Below, one piece after another: positions 36,525 to 45,416 of a stretch of DNA of 53,552 nucleotides. The stretch comes from CAZUXE01 sp964624585 (GTDB lineage Bacteria > Hydrothermota > Tepidihabitantia > B3-TA06): assembly GCA_964624585.1 (NCBI GenBank), contig CAZUXE010000013.1, positions 1 through 53,552 on the forward strand, in the 5' to 3' direction. Both the position numbers and the translations under genes were made by a program. Every line of letters starts with the position of its first letter. Position 1 is the first letter of the stretch. The notes beneath the pieces were generated by a model. That model was not told the DNA's origin and did no database searches. It saw nothing but the letters and a program-made list of their open reading frames with translations.

Positions 36525-36785
36525 CTTTCAACTCACTTTTAGCTAAATCTACAAAATATCAATAAGACAAATGGGCTTTATTCATAAGGCTTTGTAACGA
36601 TTACTTTATAGATTCTTGCAAAAAAATACTGTATGAAACAGTTAGTATTTTAAATTTACCTGATTCTGGGGATTACGGATACTCCGCTTAGTTTGTATCA
36701 CTAAGTTTTGTGTTATGTCTCACCGTTACAGCTACTACAAAAGATATAGGTAGAATACATATGTTACAAGTATATTACGAAAAGA
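36525..36785. other. Convergent intergenic region, no gene seen
   Basis: About 260 nt between the convergent H1-tail gene and pyrE. No strong terminator with a T run is visible for either operon. GTTAC-type words are scattered at 36725, 36763 and 36775, leading into the array at 36786-36840. Confidence 0.5.
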
Positions 36786-36840
36786 CGTTAGGGAAGTGTT
36801 ACGGGTGCTAAGGATAATTGCGGAAGGAGAGTTACGGGTG
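36786..36840 (-). repeat. 11-bp tandem array, family B (five units), at the pyrE stop
   Basis: On the minus strand the units are CACCCGTAACT, CTCCTTCCGCA, ATTATCCTTAG, CACCCGTAACA and CTTCCCTAACG. Units 1 and 4 match the family B unit CCCCCGTAACA at 27426. Two further weak units (TCTTTTCGTAA, TATACTTGTAA) may continue to 36764. The first unit contains the last codons and the TAA stop of pyrE. Confidence 0.6.
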
Positions 36841-37395
36841 ACCACCCAAACTAATTAAAGGAACACCTTTTTTGCATAAAGGACATTCTTCTTGACTATA
36901 GGCAGGCAATACATAACGCAAAGCTGAAACATAAGATAAATCCGGCGGATTATTCGCCCTGTCCACTAAAACTGCAACCTGAGCAACCTCTCCCCCTTTC
37001 TCTTCAACAGCCTTAAGGGTCTTAAGCAAAGAACCGCCTGTAGTCATCACATCATCCACCACTAATATTTTTTCTCCCTTTGAAATACCGTGTCCTCTAC
37101 GAACAACAAAAGCGCCGTCAGCACTTTTCTCCGCATAACTTACAGGAATATTCAGCTGTTTGGCAACCTCATATGCGACAATCATTCCTCCGAGAGCCGG
37201 ACCGACTACTCTATCAAATGAGAGGTTAAGCTTACTTACCAGTTCATTAACGAATTTTATCAGAACAGATGGATTTTCTAAAAGATGAAATTTCTCAACA
37301 TAAACTCCTGAATGCATTCCAGAACGAAGCAGAAAATGGCCTTCTTTTATAGCCTCACATTCTCTAGCTAAAAGCAGTAATTTCTCTGAGTTCAT
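36832..37395 (-). CDS. pyrE: Orotate phosphoribosyltransferase
   Basis: A 187-residue enzyme that transfers orotate to PRPP to give OMP, the fifth step of pyrimidine synthesis. The PRPP motif ILVVDDVMTTGGS is at 110-122, and the N-terminal HFLLRSGMHSGVYVEK segment fits the short PyrE type that dimerises with the loop EKSADGAFVVRRGH. The C-terminal CPLCKKG pair of cysteines occurs in some thermophile and archaeal-like PyrE. It overlaps pyrF by four bases (ATGA). Its stop codon lies in an 11-bp repeat unit. Confidence 0.93.
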   Translation of the reverse strand: MNSEKLLLLARECEAIKEGHFLLRSGMHSGVYVEKFHLLENPSVLIKFVNELVSKLNLSFDRVVGPALGGMIVAYEVAKQLNIPVSYAEKSADGAFVVRRGHGISKGEKILVVDDVMTTGGSLLKTLKAVEEKGGEVAQVAVLVDRANNPPDLSYVSALRYVLPAYSQEECPLCKKGVPLISLGGHP

Positions 37396-38093
37396 TTTGC
37401 CAACTCCTCTTTGTAGCGGTTTATAATTCTGACAGGATCGTCAGCCTGAACAATTGGACGCCCAACTACAATATAGTCAGCGCCCGCATTCTTTGCTCCC
37501 TCTGGAGTCTGTATTCTTGCCTGATCACCAATTTCCTCTTCAGGCAAACGTATTCCAGGAGTAACTACAACAAACTTTGCTCCACAGACCTCTTTAATTT
37601 TTTCAGTCTCCTGAGCCGAAGCTACCACTCCTGACAAACCAGCGCTTTGAGCAAGTTTTGCCAAAAGCATTACATGCTCATGCAAATTGTTCTTGGGTGA
37701 AGCGAACAAATCATGGAACGAGGCTTCATCAATAGAGGTAAGGATGGTTACCCCAAGTATTGTCGGCGTTTTATCCGGATGCAAGCTCCATGTTTGTTTT
37801 TCAACAGCCTCCATCATCTCAAATCCACCCATAGCATGTACATTGAACATATCAACACCAAGTTCAATGCAACAAGCCGCTGCACGGGCAACTGTCGAAG
37901 GTATATCGTGGAATTTAAGGTCAAGAAAAACCTTCTTTCCTGCATCTTTAATGAGTTTTACGGCATCCGGCCCAACCTTGGTGTAAAGACCACTGTCAAT
38001 TTTATAAAAATCAACATGGGTTTTGGTTTTGCTAACAAACGCAGCCAGTTCATCAAAAGAAGGCAAATTAGCTGCAACTATTAATTCGGTCAT
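37392..38093 (-). CDS. pyrF: Orotidine 5'-phosphate decarboxylase
   Basis: A 233-residue enzyme that converts OMP to UMP. The catalytic FLDLKFHDIPSTV motif is at 56-68 (Asp58, Lys60, Asp63), and the phosphate-gripping VVTPGIRLP and ADYIVVGRPI segments follow, all typical of the short bacterial PyrF. The frame is open to 38150, but the ATG at 38093 overlaps the pyrD stop (ATGA) and has GGAGGAG immediately ahead, so the shorter start is used. Confidence 0.94.
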   Translation of the reverse strand: MTELIVAANLPSFDELAAFVSKTKTHVDFYKIDSGLYTKVGPDAVKLIKDAGKKVFLDLKFHDIPSTVARAAACCIELGVDMFNVHAMGGFEMMEAVEKQTWSLHPDKTPTILGVTILTSIDEASFHDLFASPKNNLHEHVMLLAKLAQSAGLSGVVASAQETEKIKEVCGAKFVVVTPGIRLPEEEIGDQARIQTPEGAKNAGADYIVVGRPIVQADDPVRIINRYKEELAK

Positions 38094-38992
38094 ATCTCCT
38101 CCAATTTTCCAATAAGCTCTGCAGGTGAGGACAAGCCTTTCCCTACGCAATAGCTTTCAAATTCTTTAAGAACACGAACCGCCGCCCATGGATCTGTCAA
38201 ATTAACGCTTCCCAATTCAACCATAGTAGCGCCGGCCAATAAGTATTCGGCAACATCCCAACCACTCAACGCACCTCCTGAAGCAATTACAGGAATGGAA
38301 AGCTTGTGTGATACTTCCCTGACAATATAGAGTACGTGAGGTTTAAGCGCAGGGCCTGAAAGACCACCACTCCCCGCTCCCAAGAAAGGCTTCTTCTTAT
38401 TCAAATCAATTATCAAAGCGTTCAAGGTATTTACAAGAACCACAGCATCGGCTCCGGCCTTCTCTGCAGCAATTGAGGTAGCCCTTACATCACAAAAATT
38501 TGATGTTAGCTTTACCCACAAAGGCTTTGCGGTAAGGCTACGGCTTAACGCTGTTACAGATTCAACGGTTTCGGGATTCTGCCCTAAGGCTACCCCGCCT
38601 TCCTTTACATTGGGACATGAAAGGTTAAGCTCAAATCCTGCGACCCTATCATCTGCACCTAATTCTTTGAGAAGAATTTCAAAATCATCATAGGCCACAC
38701 CGGCTAAATTAACAAAAATAGGAGTTGACGTTTTCAGTGAAGGAAGTACGCTTTGACAAAATTTATTAAGCCCTACATTTTCTAAACCAACAGAGTTTAC
38801 TACTGTCTCAAGACTATCCCATATCCTTGGCGGGGGATTTCCCCTCTTTGGCTTCACTGAAATCCCCTTAGTTACCATAACGCCTACCTTATTGATAACT
38901 TCAGGATAAGCCAAACCATAACCAAAAGTACCTGAAGCAAGTACAAGGGGATTCTTGAAAACCTGTTCGCCAACAGCAATTTCAAAATTCAC
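38090..38992 (-). CDS. pyrD: Dihydroorotate dehydrogenase, class 1B catalytic subunit
   Basis: A 300-residue FMN enzyme that oxidises dihydroorotate to orotate. LASGTFGYG at the N-terminus, the substrate-loop ELNLSCPNVKEGG with the catalytic Cys, VKLTSN and the FMN-phosphate site VIASGGALSG are all present. The neighbouring pyrK marks it as class 1B, using NAD+ through an iron-sulfur flavoprotein. The start is GTG, overlapping the pyrK stop as GTGA. Equal amounts of the two subunits are expected from coupling. Confidence 0.94.
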   Translation of the reverse strand: MNFEIAVGEQVFKNPLVLASGTFGYGLAYPEVINKVGVMVTKGISVKPKRGNPPPRIWDSLETVVNSVGLENVGLNKFCQSVLPSLKTSTPIFVNLAGVAYDDFEILLKELGADDRVAGFELNLSCPNVKEGGVALGQNPETVESVTALSRSLTAKPLWVKLTSNFCDVRATSIAAEKAGADAVVLVNTLNALIIDLNKKKPFLGAGSGGLSGPALKPHVLYIVREVSHKLSIPVIASGGALSGWDVAEYLLAGATMVELGSVNLTDPWAAVRVLKEFESYCVGKGLSSPAELIGKLEEI

Positions 38993-39735
38993 AAGATAAC
39001 GTCCTCAAGCTTAAAAACTGGCCCTTCCGTGCATACTCTGTGGTAAGCGCCATCTTTACCGGCAACTGCGCATCCAACGCATAAGCCAACACCACATCCC
39101 ATTCTGGATTCAAGAAAGGCATACACCGGTTTATTTAGGGAAAGCTTATTTATAGCAACAAACATAGGCTCAGGGCCACATGCGTAAAATTTTGTAATTT
39201 CAGGTAGAATTGTAAGATTTGGAATAACTTCAGGCAAGAGACCTTTGTACCCCAAAGAACCGTCGTCTGTAACGAGTGTCAATTCCGAACACAAAGGCCT
39301 AAATTCATCCACTAGAATGAGTTGATTAGCAGATGAAGCGGCAAGAACAGCATAGGTTGGAATTTTTGCGTGATAGAGTGTACGCGCCAAATAAAGCAAA
39401 GGTGCCACTCCCACTCCCCCTCCTAAAAGCATAACAGGCCCCTGCTGCGGCATTTCAACCTGTTTACCCAAATGCCCTATAAGATTCAGTTCAACACCTG
39501 GAGTAAGCTCTGAAAGCCATTTTGTACCTTCACCAACCACACGAAAAACAAATAAAAGCCGATTCTCTTGAGCATCGGCAACTGAAATAGCCCGCCTTAG
39601 AAACTTTACTCCAGTCGTAAATTCAAAAAATTGTCCCGGCCCTACGTCAACAAGCTCATCAAACTCAAGCCACAAGCCAAAAAGACCTGTTCCTAGTTCA
39701 CACTTACTATGTAGAGTCGCCAGATACTTCTTCAT
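38989..39735 (-). CDS. pyrK: Dihydroorotate dehydrogenase electron-transfer subunit
   Basis: A 248-residue FAD and [2Fe-2S] protein that passes electrons from PyrD to NAD+. FAD-binding RRAISVAD (47-54), the NAD(P)-binding LLGGGVGVAPLLYLAR (103-118), YACGPEPM (184-191) and cluster ligands Cys214, Cys219, Cys222 and Cys235 are visible. The frame is open to 39810; the ATG at 39735 begins the conserved domain and lies inside the end of the upstream TPR gene, giving a 29-nt overlap. Confidence 0.92.
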   Translation of the reverse strand: MKKYLATLHSKCELGTGLFGLWLEFDELVDVGPGQFFEFTTGVKFLRRAISVADAQENRLLFVFRVVGEGTKWLSELTPGVELNLIGHLGKQVEMPQQGPVMLLGGGVGVAPLLYLARTLYHAKIPTYAVLAASSANQLILVDEFRPLCSELTLVTDDGSLGYKGLLPEVIPNLTILPEITKFYACGPEPMFVAINKLSLNKPVYAFLESRMGCGVGLCVGCAVAGKDGAYHRVCTEGPVFKLEDVIL

Positions 39736-41086
39736 TATACAATAACTCCATAGCCTCAAGTGCTGCAGGACTATCGGGATAACGTTCTTGAAGACGCTTA
39801 TAATCCTCAAGCCAGGAAGTGTCCTTCAAATGATACTTCTTGAGAAAAACAATGCCGTAAAGGGCCTTGGGAGCAAAATCGCTTTCAGGATACTTTTTTA
39901 TTACACGTTCATACTCAATTAAGGCCTTACGGGCATCGGCCAGGTTCAACAAATAGGTTTCGGCAAGCAAAAACTGCTCCTTTGCAGGATTAGCTTGAAT
40001 TGTATCAGTAGTATCCGTTTGAATGCGCGAAAGCAAAAGTGTCTTCTTACGCTCAGCTAAAGCGGCATAATCAGAACGTTGCTCATAAGTTGAAACCGTA
40101 TCAAAATAAGCAAACGCCTTTTCCAAGCTATCTGATTTTTCATAAACACTACCAAGAATATAGAAAGCTTCTCCGCGATTCTCGCCACTTGGAATTGCGG
40201 ACAAAATCTTAAGGGCTTTTGTTGTGTCACCTTTGGATAAAGCAATTTTAGCAAATAGCAATTCGCATTTGATATCTATATCCGAATACACCCCTGTGAT
40301 ATTTTTTATAGTTCTTTGCGCCGCGGCGTAATCATTACGTAGGTAGTAAAGATTCGCAAGTGTTATCTTACGTTCAAAATTTTCCTTCGAAGTTGCCACC
40401 CATTTAAGGTATTTTTCATAAGTCTTAATAGCTCTCAAAGTATCACCTGAATTTAAGGCCATTTCAGCAAGACTTAACTGAGCGGCATTGGTTAAATCGC
40501 CACGCGGGTAAAGTACAATATACTTTTCGTATCCCTTTTTTGCCTGCTCCCAATCCTTCTCTTTTTCATAGGTTTCTGCCCAAATGAATCGCGCCTCTTT
40601 TCCGTATCGTTTAGATAAAAATATTGCCTGCAACTCGACACGACCTTCAGAATACCTTTTAAGCTCAACCAAAGTTTGCGCATGACGAAACTTTGCCTCT
40701 TCAACATATTTACTTTCTGGAAAATTTTGCAAATATCCCTCTAGTTGTACCAAAGCTTTTTCATAATTTTCCATCCAAAAGTAATTCATAGCAATTAGAA
40801 AGAAGGCATCATCAACCCAGCGGGAATCAGGATACTTTCGCGCAACAATAACAGCTTTTTCAAGTGATTTCTTAAATAATCCCCTACCAGCACCTTTGCG
40901 TTTTTTTTCAGCGGCTAAAGCTTGTTTGTAATATTTTTGGGCATTATAGAAGGTATTAAAATAGGCTCCACTGAACAGTGAAACTAGCATAAATATAGCA
41001 ATTATGGAACTAAGCATTAACCTTAAGTATCTTCGGGGTCTTCTCTGTAACAAAGGAATTCTCTTAACCTTCTTTGCTTCTATCAT
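39707..41086 (-). CDS. Membrane-anchored TPR protein
   Basis: A 459-residue protein (from the ATG at 41086). A basic stretch (KKVKRIPLLQRRPRRYLR) and one hydrophobic helix (about 24-42) lead into SGAYFNTFYNAQKYYKQA and many TPRs (for example YPDSRWVDDAFFLIAMNYFWMENYEKAL and YPRGDLTNAAQLSLAEMALNSGD). The AYFNTFYNA phrase normally follows directly after a lipobox cysteine in related FCB lipoproteins; here no Cys is present, so it should be a transmembrane-anchored variant. A GTG at 41116 is an alternative start. It lies between pheS and pyrK in one operon; a link to either pathway is not evident. Confidence 0.75.
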   Translation of the reverse strand: MIEAKKVKRIPLLQRRPRRYLRLMLSSIIAIFMLVSLFSGAYFNTFYNAQKYYKQALAAEKKRKGAGRGLFKKSLEKAVIVARKYPDSRWVDDAFFLIAMNYFWMENYEKALVQLEGYLQNFPESKYVEEAKFRHAQTLVELKRYSEGRVELQAIFLSKRYGKEARFIWAETYEKEKDWEQAKKGYEKYIVLYPRGDLTNAAQLSLAEMALNSGDTLRAIKTYEKYLKWVATSKENFERKITLANLYYLRNDYAAAQRTIKNITGVYSDIDIKCELLFAKIALSKGDTTKALKILSAIPSGENRGEAFYILGSVYEKSDSLEKAFAYFDTVSTYEQRSDYAALAERKKTLLLSRIQTDTTDTIQANPAKEQFLLAETYLLNLADARKALIEYERVIKKYPESDFAPKALYGIVFLKKYHLKDTSWLEDYKRLQERYPDSPAALEAMELLYNEEVSGDST

Positions 41087-41120
41087 TCCGACCCCCAGAA
41101 TTTTTTGACCTAGCACCTCT

Positions 41121-42137
41121 TTATATCTCGCGGAACTGCCGCAAGAATCTTAAATCGTTAGTAAAGAAATGCCTGATATCGTCTATTTTATACTTAATCA
41201 TTGCTATTCGCTCAATTCCCATACCAAATGCGTAGCCGGTTACTTCATCAGGATTATATCCTACATTACGAAGCACCTGAGGATGAACCATCCCGCATCC
41301 TAGAATTTCCAACCAGCCGGTCTGCTTACAGACCCTGCAGCCCTCCCCTGCGCAGTTAGTACAGGATATAGATAACTCAGCCGATGGTTCAGTAAACGGA
41401 AAGTACGAGGGAGTTAACTGTGTTTTTATATCCGCACCGAACATCTCTTGACAGAATTTTTCAAGAACGCCTTTCAAATTGGCGAAACTCACACCCTTAT
41501 CAACATACAGACCTTCAACTTGATGGAAAACTGGCGAATGAGATGCATCAAATGCATCCCTTCTGTAAACCCTACCGGGTGCTATCACCCTTATAGGTGA
41601 CTTGGTTTTTTCCATCACCCTTATTTGAACCGGCGAGGTATGGGAACGTAAAAGCCAGCCATCGGATAGATAGAACGGACCAAACATTTCACCACGTGAC
41701 GGATGCGCCTCAGGAATATTCAAGGCTTCAAAATTATACCATTCCGACTCTATCTCAGGACCAAGAATCTCTTCAAAACCCAGGCCTATAAATATTTCTG
41801 TTATCCGTTCAACAACAAGCGTAAGAGGGTGCTTTGTACCGATAAACCTTTTTCTTCCAGGTAGTGTTAAATCTAAAGTATAAGTGTTTCGACTTACAGC
41901 TAATTCCTTTAATTTTTCGTCAATAACGGTTAGCAGTTCGTTCTTTACAATGTTGGCGTCCTTACCCGTTTGCCTACGCTCCTCTTCAGCAAGGTCTTTA
42001 AGAGAACGTAAAATAGCAGTAAGCTCACCCTTACGCCCTAGATACCTTACTTTAATTTTTTCAAGTTCGGCTTGGGAAGCTGCCGAAACAATCTCAGCCA
42101 GTGCGTTCTTTTTAAGAAGCGCTAGGTTGGGCTGCAT
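41121..42137 (-). CDS. pheS: Phenylalanyl-tRNA synthetase alpha subunit
   Basis: A 338-residue class II synthetase subunit. The N-terminal coiled coil (about 1-85) is followed by the catalytic core with motif 2 (VYRRDAFDASHSPVFHQVEGLYVD), a Phe-site FTEPSAELSISC and motif 3 GYAFGMGIERIAM. A zinc-knuckle-like insertion, CTNCAGEGCRVCKQTGW, carries four cysteines. The ATG at 42137 has AAGGA eight nt ahead and lies inside the end of rplT. The partner pheT, usually next, is absent here; the following gene is the TPR protein, so pheT must lie elsewhere. Confidence 0.94.
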   Translation of the reverse strand: MQPNLALLKKNALAEIVSAASQAELEKIKVRYLGRKGELTAILRSLKDLAEEERRQTGKDANIVKNELLTVIDEKLKELAVSRNTYTLDLTLPGRKRFIGTKHPLTLVVERITEIFIGLGFEEILGPEIESEWYNFEALNIPEAHPSRGEMFGPFYLSDGWLLRSHTSPVQIRVMEKTKSPIRVIAPGRVYRRDAFDASHSPVFHQVEGLYVDKGVSFANLKGVLEKFCQEMFGADIKTQLTPSYFPFTEPSAELSISCTNCAGEGCRVCKQTGWLEILGCGMVHPQVLRNVGYNPDEVTGYAFGMGIERIAMIKYKIDDIRHFFTNDLRFLRQFREI

Positions 42138-42489
42138 CAAGATTTTCCTTAATCTTTAGTGCAAGCTTTGCAAAATCATTCGGGGTCTCGGCAGCCATTT
42201 GAGCGAGAACCTTGCGCGATATTTCCAGTTTTGTTTGTTTTAAGCCGTAGATAAAACGACTGTAATTCATTCCAAGAGGTCTTAATCCGGCATTAATCCG
42301 AATATTCCACAAGGCACGCATTTCACGCTTCTTTCGCCTGCGATCTCTATAGCTTGTATCCCATGCCTTTTGAACGGCATTTCGTATGGTACGAGTAAGA
42401 CAGTGCCTACCGCCCCAATATCCACGTGCATGGCGACGCCATTTCTTGACTTTTGCATGTCCATGAGGTCCACTCTTCACTCGAGGCAT
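42112..42489 (-). CDS. rplT: 50S ribosomal protein L20
   Basis: A 125-residue 23S-binding assembly protein. The sequence begins MPRVKSGPHGHAKVKKWRRHARGYWGG; the basic N-terminal extension and the following RNAVQKAWDTSYRDRRRKKREMRALWNIRINAG are diagnostic. It is slightly longer than usual (about 115-118) because of a C-terminal tail that overlaps pheS by 26 nt. The usual infC-rpmI-rplT order is kept. In many bacteria L20 represses this operon by binding its mRNA; no such site can be identified here by eye. Confidence 0.96.
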   Translation of the reverse strand: MPRVKSGPHGHAKVKKWRRHARGYWGGRHCLTRTIRNAVQKAWDTSYRDRRRKKREMRALWNIRINAGLRPLGMNYSRFIYGLKQTKLEISRKVLAQMAAETPNDFAKLALKIKENLDAAQPSAS

Positions 42490-42503
42490 TTCAACTCCTT
42501 ATA

Positions 42504-42713
42504 CTACTTTGAACGTCCCACTTTGGGCAACATTCTTTTCATGCGTCGTTCGTTTTTTCCTTCAATAGTGTCTGATTGACGAAGCCTGCGCTTACGAACC
42601 GTACTTTTTGACTCAAGCAAGTGACTATGACCTGATTTGAATCTCTTAAGCTTACCCGTTCCGGTAACCTTAACTCGCTTGGCCAATGAACGTTTTGTTT
42701 TCATTTTCGGCAT
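42504..42713 (-). CDS. rpmI: 50S ribosomal protein L35
   Basis: A 69-residue L35: MPKMKTKRSLAKRVKVTGTGKLKR..., KSGHSHLLESKSTVRKRRLR and the C-terminal RRMKRMLPKVG are typical. It is preceded by AAGGAG and lies 111 nt after infC, a longer space than elsewhere in the operon. That gap could hold a control or processing site, but no clear structure is seen. Confidence 0.95.
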   Translation of the reverse strand: MPKMKTKRSLAKRVKVTGTGKLKRFKSGHSHLLESKSTVRKRRLRQSDTIEGKNERRMKRMLPKVGRSK

Positions 42714-42824
42714 TTTCTTTTATTCTCCTTGCAAATAACGTTAATTTCTTAACCATATGTTCTAGCAATCCCATCCTTAGTACCCCCATTATAACACAAC
42801 ACCTCAATTAATTATCTAGCCGCT

Positions 42825-43508
42825 CTATTCTTTTTCCTCTTCCTTACCGGTCGTCGTCGCAGTCGCTAAAGAATCATCAGGCCCCGTAGTTTTTTTATTA
42901 CCTTCAGCTATTTGAGCCTTAGGCTTCTTAGAAAAGTCTTTCTTCACAGGTTTTTTCTTTCTACCTGGAACAAACATTACCTGCCAGGAAAGCCTTGATG
43001 TACCTTCCAAACGCGGTCTGTTTTCCAAAATAGCAATATCGGACAAGGCTTCTTCAATACGACCTATCATATCCAAGCCTCGTTCCTTATGAACCACCTC
43101 GCGGCCTCTTAGTATTACAGTAACCTTTACCCTATCTTTCGCCTCAAGGAATTCCCTCATTTTCCTTATCTTCGTATCAAAATCATGCCCACTTATTTTA
43201 AGCGTCAATCGCATTTGTCGAACTGCGGCAGAATGCTGTTTCTTTTTTGCAATATTCTGTTTGGCTTTTTCCTCATAGAGAAATTTCCCGTAATCAAGAA
43301 TTCTGCACACCGGGGGATCGGCATTGGGCGATACCTCAACCAAATCGAACCCTTGAGCCGAAGCCATGCGCATGGCCTCTTTCATAGGAAGAATACCTAT
43401 CATATTTTTATCCGCACCAATCACTCGTACATAATCAGATCTAATTTCATGATTTATACGATGACGGCGTTTAGGTCTGGGCGGCGGCCCGGAAAATCGT
43501 CTTCTAAT
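42825..43508 (-). CDS. infC: Translation initiation factor IF-3
   Basis: A 227-residue IF-3. NHEIRSDYVRVIGADKNMIGILPMKEAMRMAS is the N-domain; AVRQMRLTLKISGHDFDTKIRKMREFL and VTVILRGREVVHKERG are the C-domain. A Lys/Glu-rich tail of about 40 residues is extra. No ATG fits. The frame contains TTG-ATT at 43511-43506, preceded by GGAGGTGAT, fully complementary to the 16S 3' end. Spacing to TTG is only 3 nt but to ATT is 6 nt, so I choose ATT at 43508, the rare AUU start through which IF-3 controls its own synthesis in E. coli. The SD overlaps the thrS stop. Confidence 0.9.
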   Translation of the reverse strand: MRRRFSGPPPRPKRRHRINHEIRSDYVRVIGADKNMIGILPMKEAMRMASAQGFDLVEVSPNADPPVCRILDYGKFLYEEKAKQNIAKKKQHSAAVRQMRLTLKISGHDFDTKIRKMREFLEAKDRVKVTVILRGREVVHKERGLDMIGRIEEALSDIAILENRPRLEGTSRLSWQVMFVPGRKKKPVKKDFSKKPKAQIAEGNKKTTGPDDSLATATTTGKEEEKE

Positions 43509-43511
43509 CAA

Positions 43512-45407
43512 TCACCTCCGTTGTTTTATTTCTTTCTTGAAACGCTTCAACACATCTTTCAATGAAAATACACCTAAATCACCTTCACCGTGCTTGCGAA
43601 GGGTAAGGGTTCGTTCTTGCGCTTCTTTCTTACCCAAAATTACCATATAAGGCACCTTTTGGACTTCAAACTTACGAATCTTTGCCCCTATTTTATCGGG
43701 ACTAAACTCTGTAACCACACGTATTCCTTCGTCAATCAACTCGGCAGCAATCTCTGATGCGTATTCAATAGCCGCATCTGTAACCGTAAGTATAGCCAGC
43801 TGATAAGGAGCCAGCCACATAGGAAAATTACCCTTATAAGTTTCAATAAGACCGCCGATGAATCTTTCCATTGACCCCAAAATTGCACGATGGATAACCC
43901 TTACTTCATATTCATGACCATCTTCACCAACATAGAACAAACCAAAACGCTCCGGAAGGTTAAAATCGAACTGAATAGTTGAAGCCTGCCACGGCCTACC
44001 CAAAGCGTCAAGCAATTTAACATCTATCTTAGGCCCGTAGAATGCAGCTTCACCTACCATTTTCTTGTAAGGGATATCGTATTTTACAAGAACCTCTTCT
44101 AGTACCTTTTGAGCATGTTCCCATTTATCGGCTGAACCTGCATACTTTTCCCTGTTGTCAGGATCCCACAAAGAAAGCTCAACTTTAATTTCGTTATAGC
44201 CAAACGCTCTGGTTGTATGAAGCACTAAATCAAGAACGCCTGCTACCTCATCAGATACCTGTTCCGGAGTACAGAAAATATGACCATCATCAATAGTAAA
44301 ACCTCTTACTCGAAGCAATCCCTGTACCACTCCAGAACGTTCATTTCTGTATACGGTACCTAATTCGGCATATCGAATCGGTAACTCCTTGTAGGAGTGT
44401 TTTGAAGACCGGTACATCATCATATGACCGGGACAATTCATAGGCTTTATGGCATACTCCTGATCGTCAATATTGGTCAGGAACATATTCTCTTTATAGT
44501 ATGAATAGTGTCCCGATATTTTCCATAACTCTGCTCTGGCAATATGCGGTGTTGTAGTAAGTTGATATCCTCGTTTAAGATGTTCGGCTGTCCAAAAATC
44601 CTCTATTGCGCGGCGAAGGATTGTCCCTTTGGGTTTCCACAGTATAAGACCCGGGCCTACCTCTTCGTAAATATCAAACAAATCTAACTTACGATTGAGT
44701 ATGCGATGGTCTGAAGCCTTGGCCTCTTCCAATTTAAGAAGATGCTCTTTCAACTGTTCCTTGGTCGGAAAGGCTATCGCATAAATTCTTTGAAGCATTT
44801 GCCTTTTTTCATCGCCACGCCAGTAAGCGCCAGCCACAGAAAGAATCTTAAACGCACCTATTTTAGCCGTATCATCAAGATGCGGCCCACGACACATATC
44901 AATGAACTCTTCCTGCTCATAAAGACTAACTTCATTATCTTCTATATCGTCAAGAAGCTCAAGCTTCAAATCTTCCCCAATAAAGCGATAATAATGTTCC
45001 AGTTTCGCTTTGGGGAAAAGCCTACGTCTTATGGGCATTCCTCTTGAAGCCAGTTTCCGCGCTTCTTTTTCTATTTTCTTCAAATCACTTTCTGTAAATG
45101 GTGTAGATACTTCAAAATCGTAATAAAAACCTGTAGCTATTGGCGGGCCAATAGCTAATTTGGCTCTGGGGAAAAGCCTTTTAACGGCATGGGCAAGAAG
45201 GTGGGAAGCTGAGTGCCAGAAAATTCCGCGACCTTCCTCATCTTCAAATGTAAGCCAACGGATTTGAGCGTCCCTTTCAACAGGAACGGCCAAATCAACC
45301 TGCTGCCCGTTCATAACTGCCGCTAAAGCGTCATCTGGAGCCAGATCGCGAAGACGCGCATTGTCTTCGGCGTCAACAAATTTTCCGTTAATATCTACTT
45401 TCACCAT
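43512..45407 (-). CDS. thrS: Threonyl-tRNA synthetase
   Basis: A 631-residue class II synthetase. TGS domain (about 1-60), the editing domain with HSASHLLAHAVKRLFP and CRGPHLDDT (the metal-binding HxxxH and C..H motifs), the catalytic core with MNCPGHMMMY (zinc Cys) and RYAELGTVYRNERSGVVQGLLRVRGFTIDDGHIFC, and the anticodon-binding domain ending in RTLTLRKHGEGDLG. Length is typical. It heads the thrS-infC-rpmI-rplT-pheS cluster. The predicted transcript starts only 2-4 nt before the ATG, so there is no room for a T-box or an operator stem of the E. coli type at this promoter. Confidence 0.96.
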   Translation of the reverse strand: MVKVDINGKFVDAEDNARLRDLAPDDALAAVMNGQQVDLAVPVERDAQIRWLTFEDEEGRGIFWHSASHLLAHAVKRLFPRAKLAIGPPIATGFYYDFEVSTPFTESDLKKIEKEARKLASRGMPIRRRLFPKAKLEHYYRFIGEDLKLELLDDIEDNEVSLYEQEEFIDMCRGPHLDDTAKIGAFKILSVAGAYWRGDEKRQMLQRIYAIAFPTKEQLKEHLLKLEEAKASDHRILNRKLDLFDIYEEVGPGLILWKPKGTILRRAIEDFWTAEHLKRGYQLTTTPHIARAELWKISGHYSYYKENMFLTNIDDQEYAIKPMNCPGHMMMYRSSKHSYKELPIRYAELGTVYRNERSGVVQGLLRVRGFTIDDGHIFCTPEQVSDEVAGVLDLVLHTTRAFGYNEIKVELSLWDPDNREKYAGSADKWEHAQKVLEEVLVKYDIPYKKMVGEAAFYGPKIDVKLLDALGRPWQASTIQFDFNLPERFGLFYVGEDGHEYEVRVIHRAILGSMERFIGGLIETYKGNFPMWLAPYQLAILTVTDAAIEYASEIAAELIDEGIRVVTEFSPDKIGAKIRKFEVQKVPYMVILGKKEAQERTLTLRKHGEGDLGVFSLKDVLKRFKKEIKQRR

Positions 45408-45416
45408 TAGCTTGTA

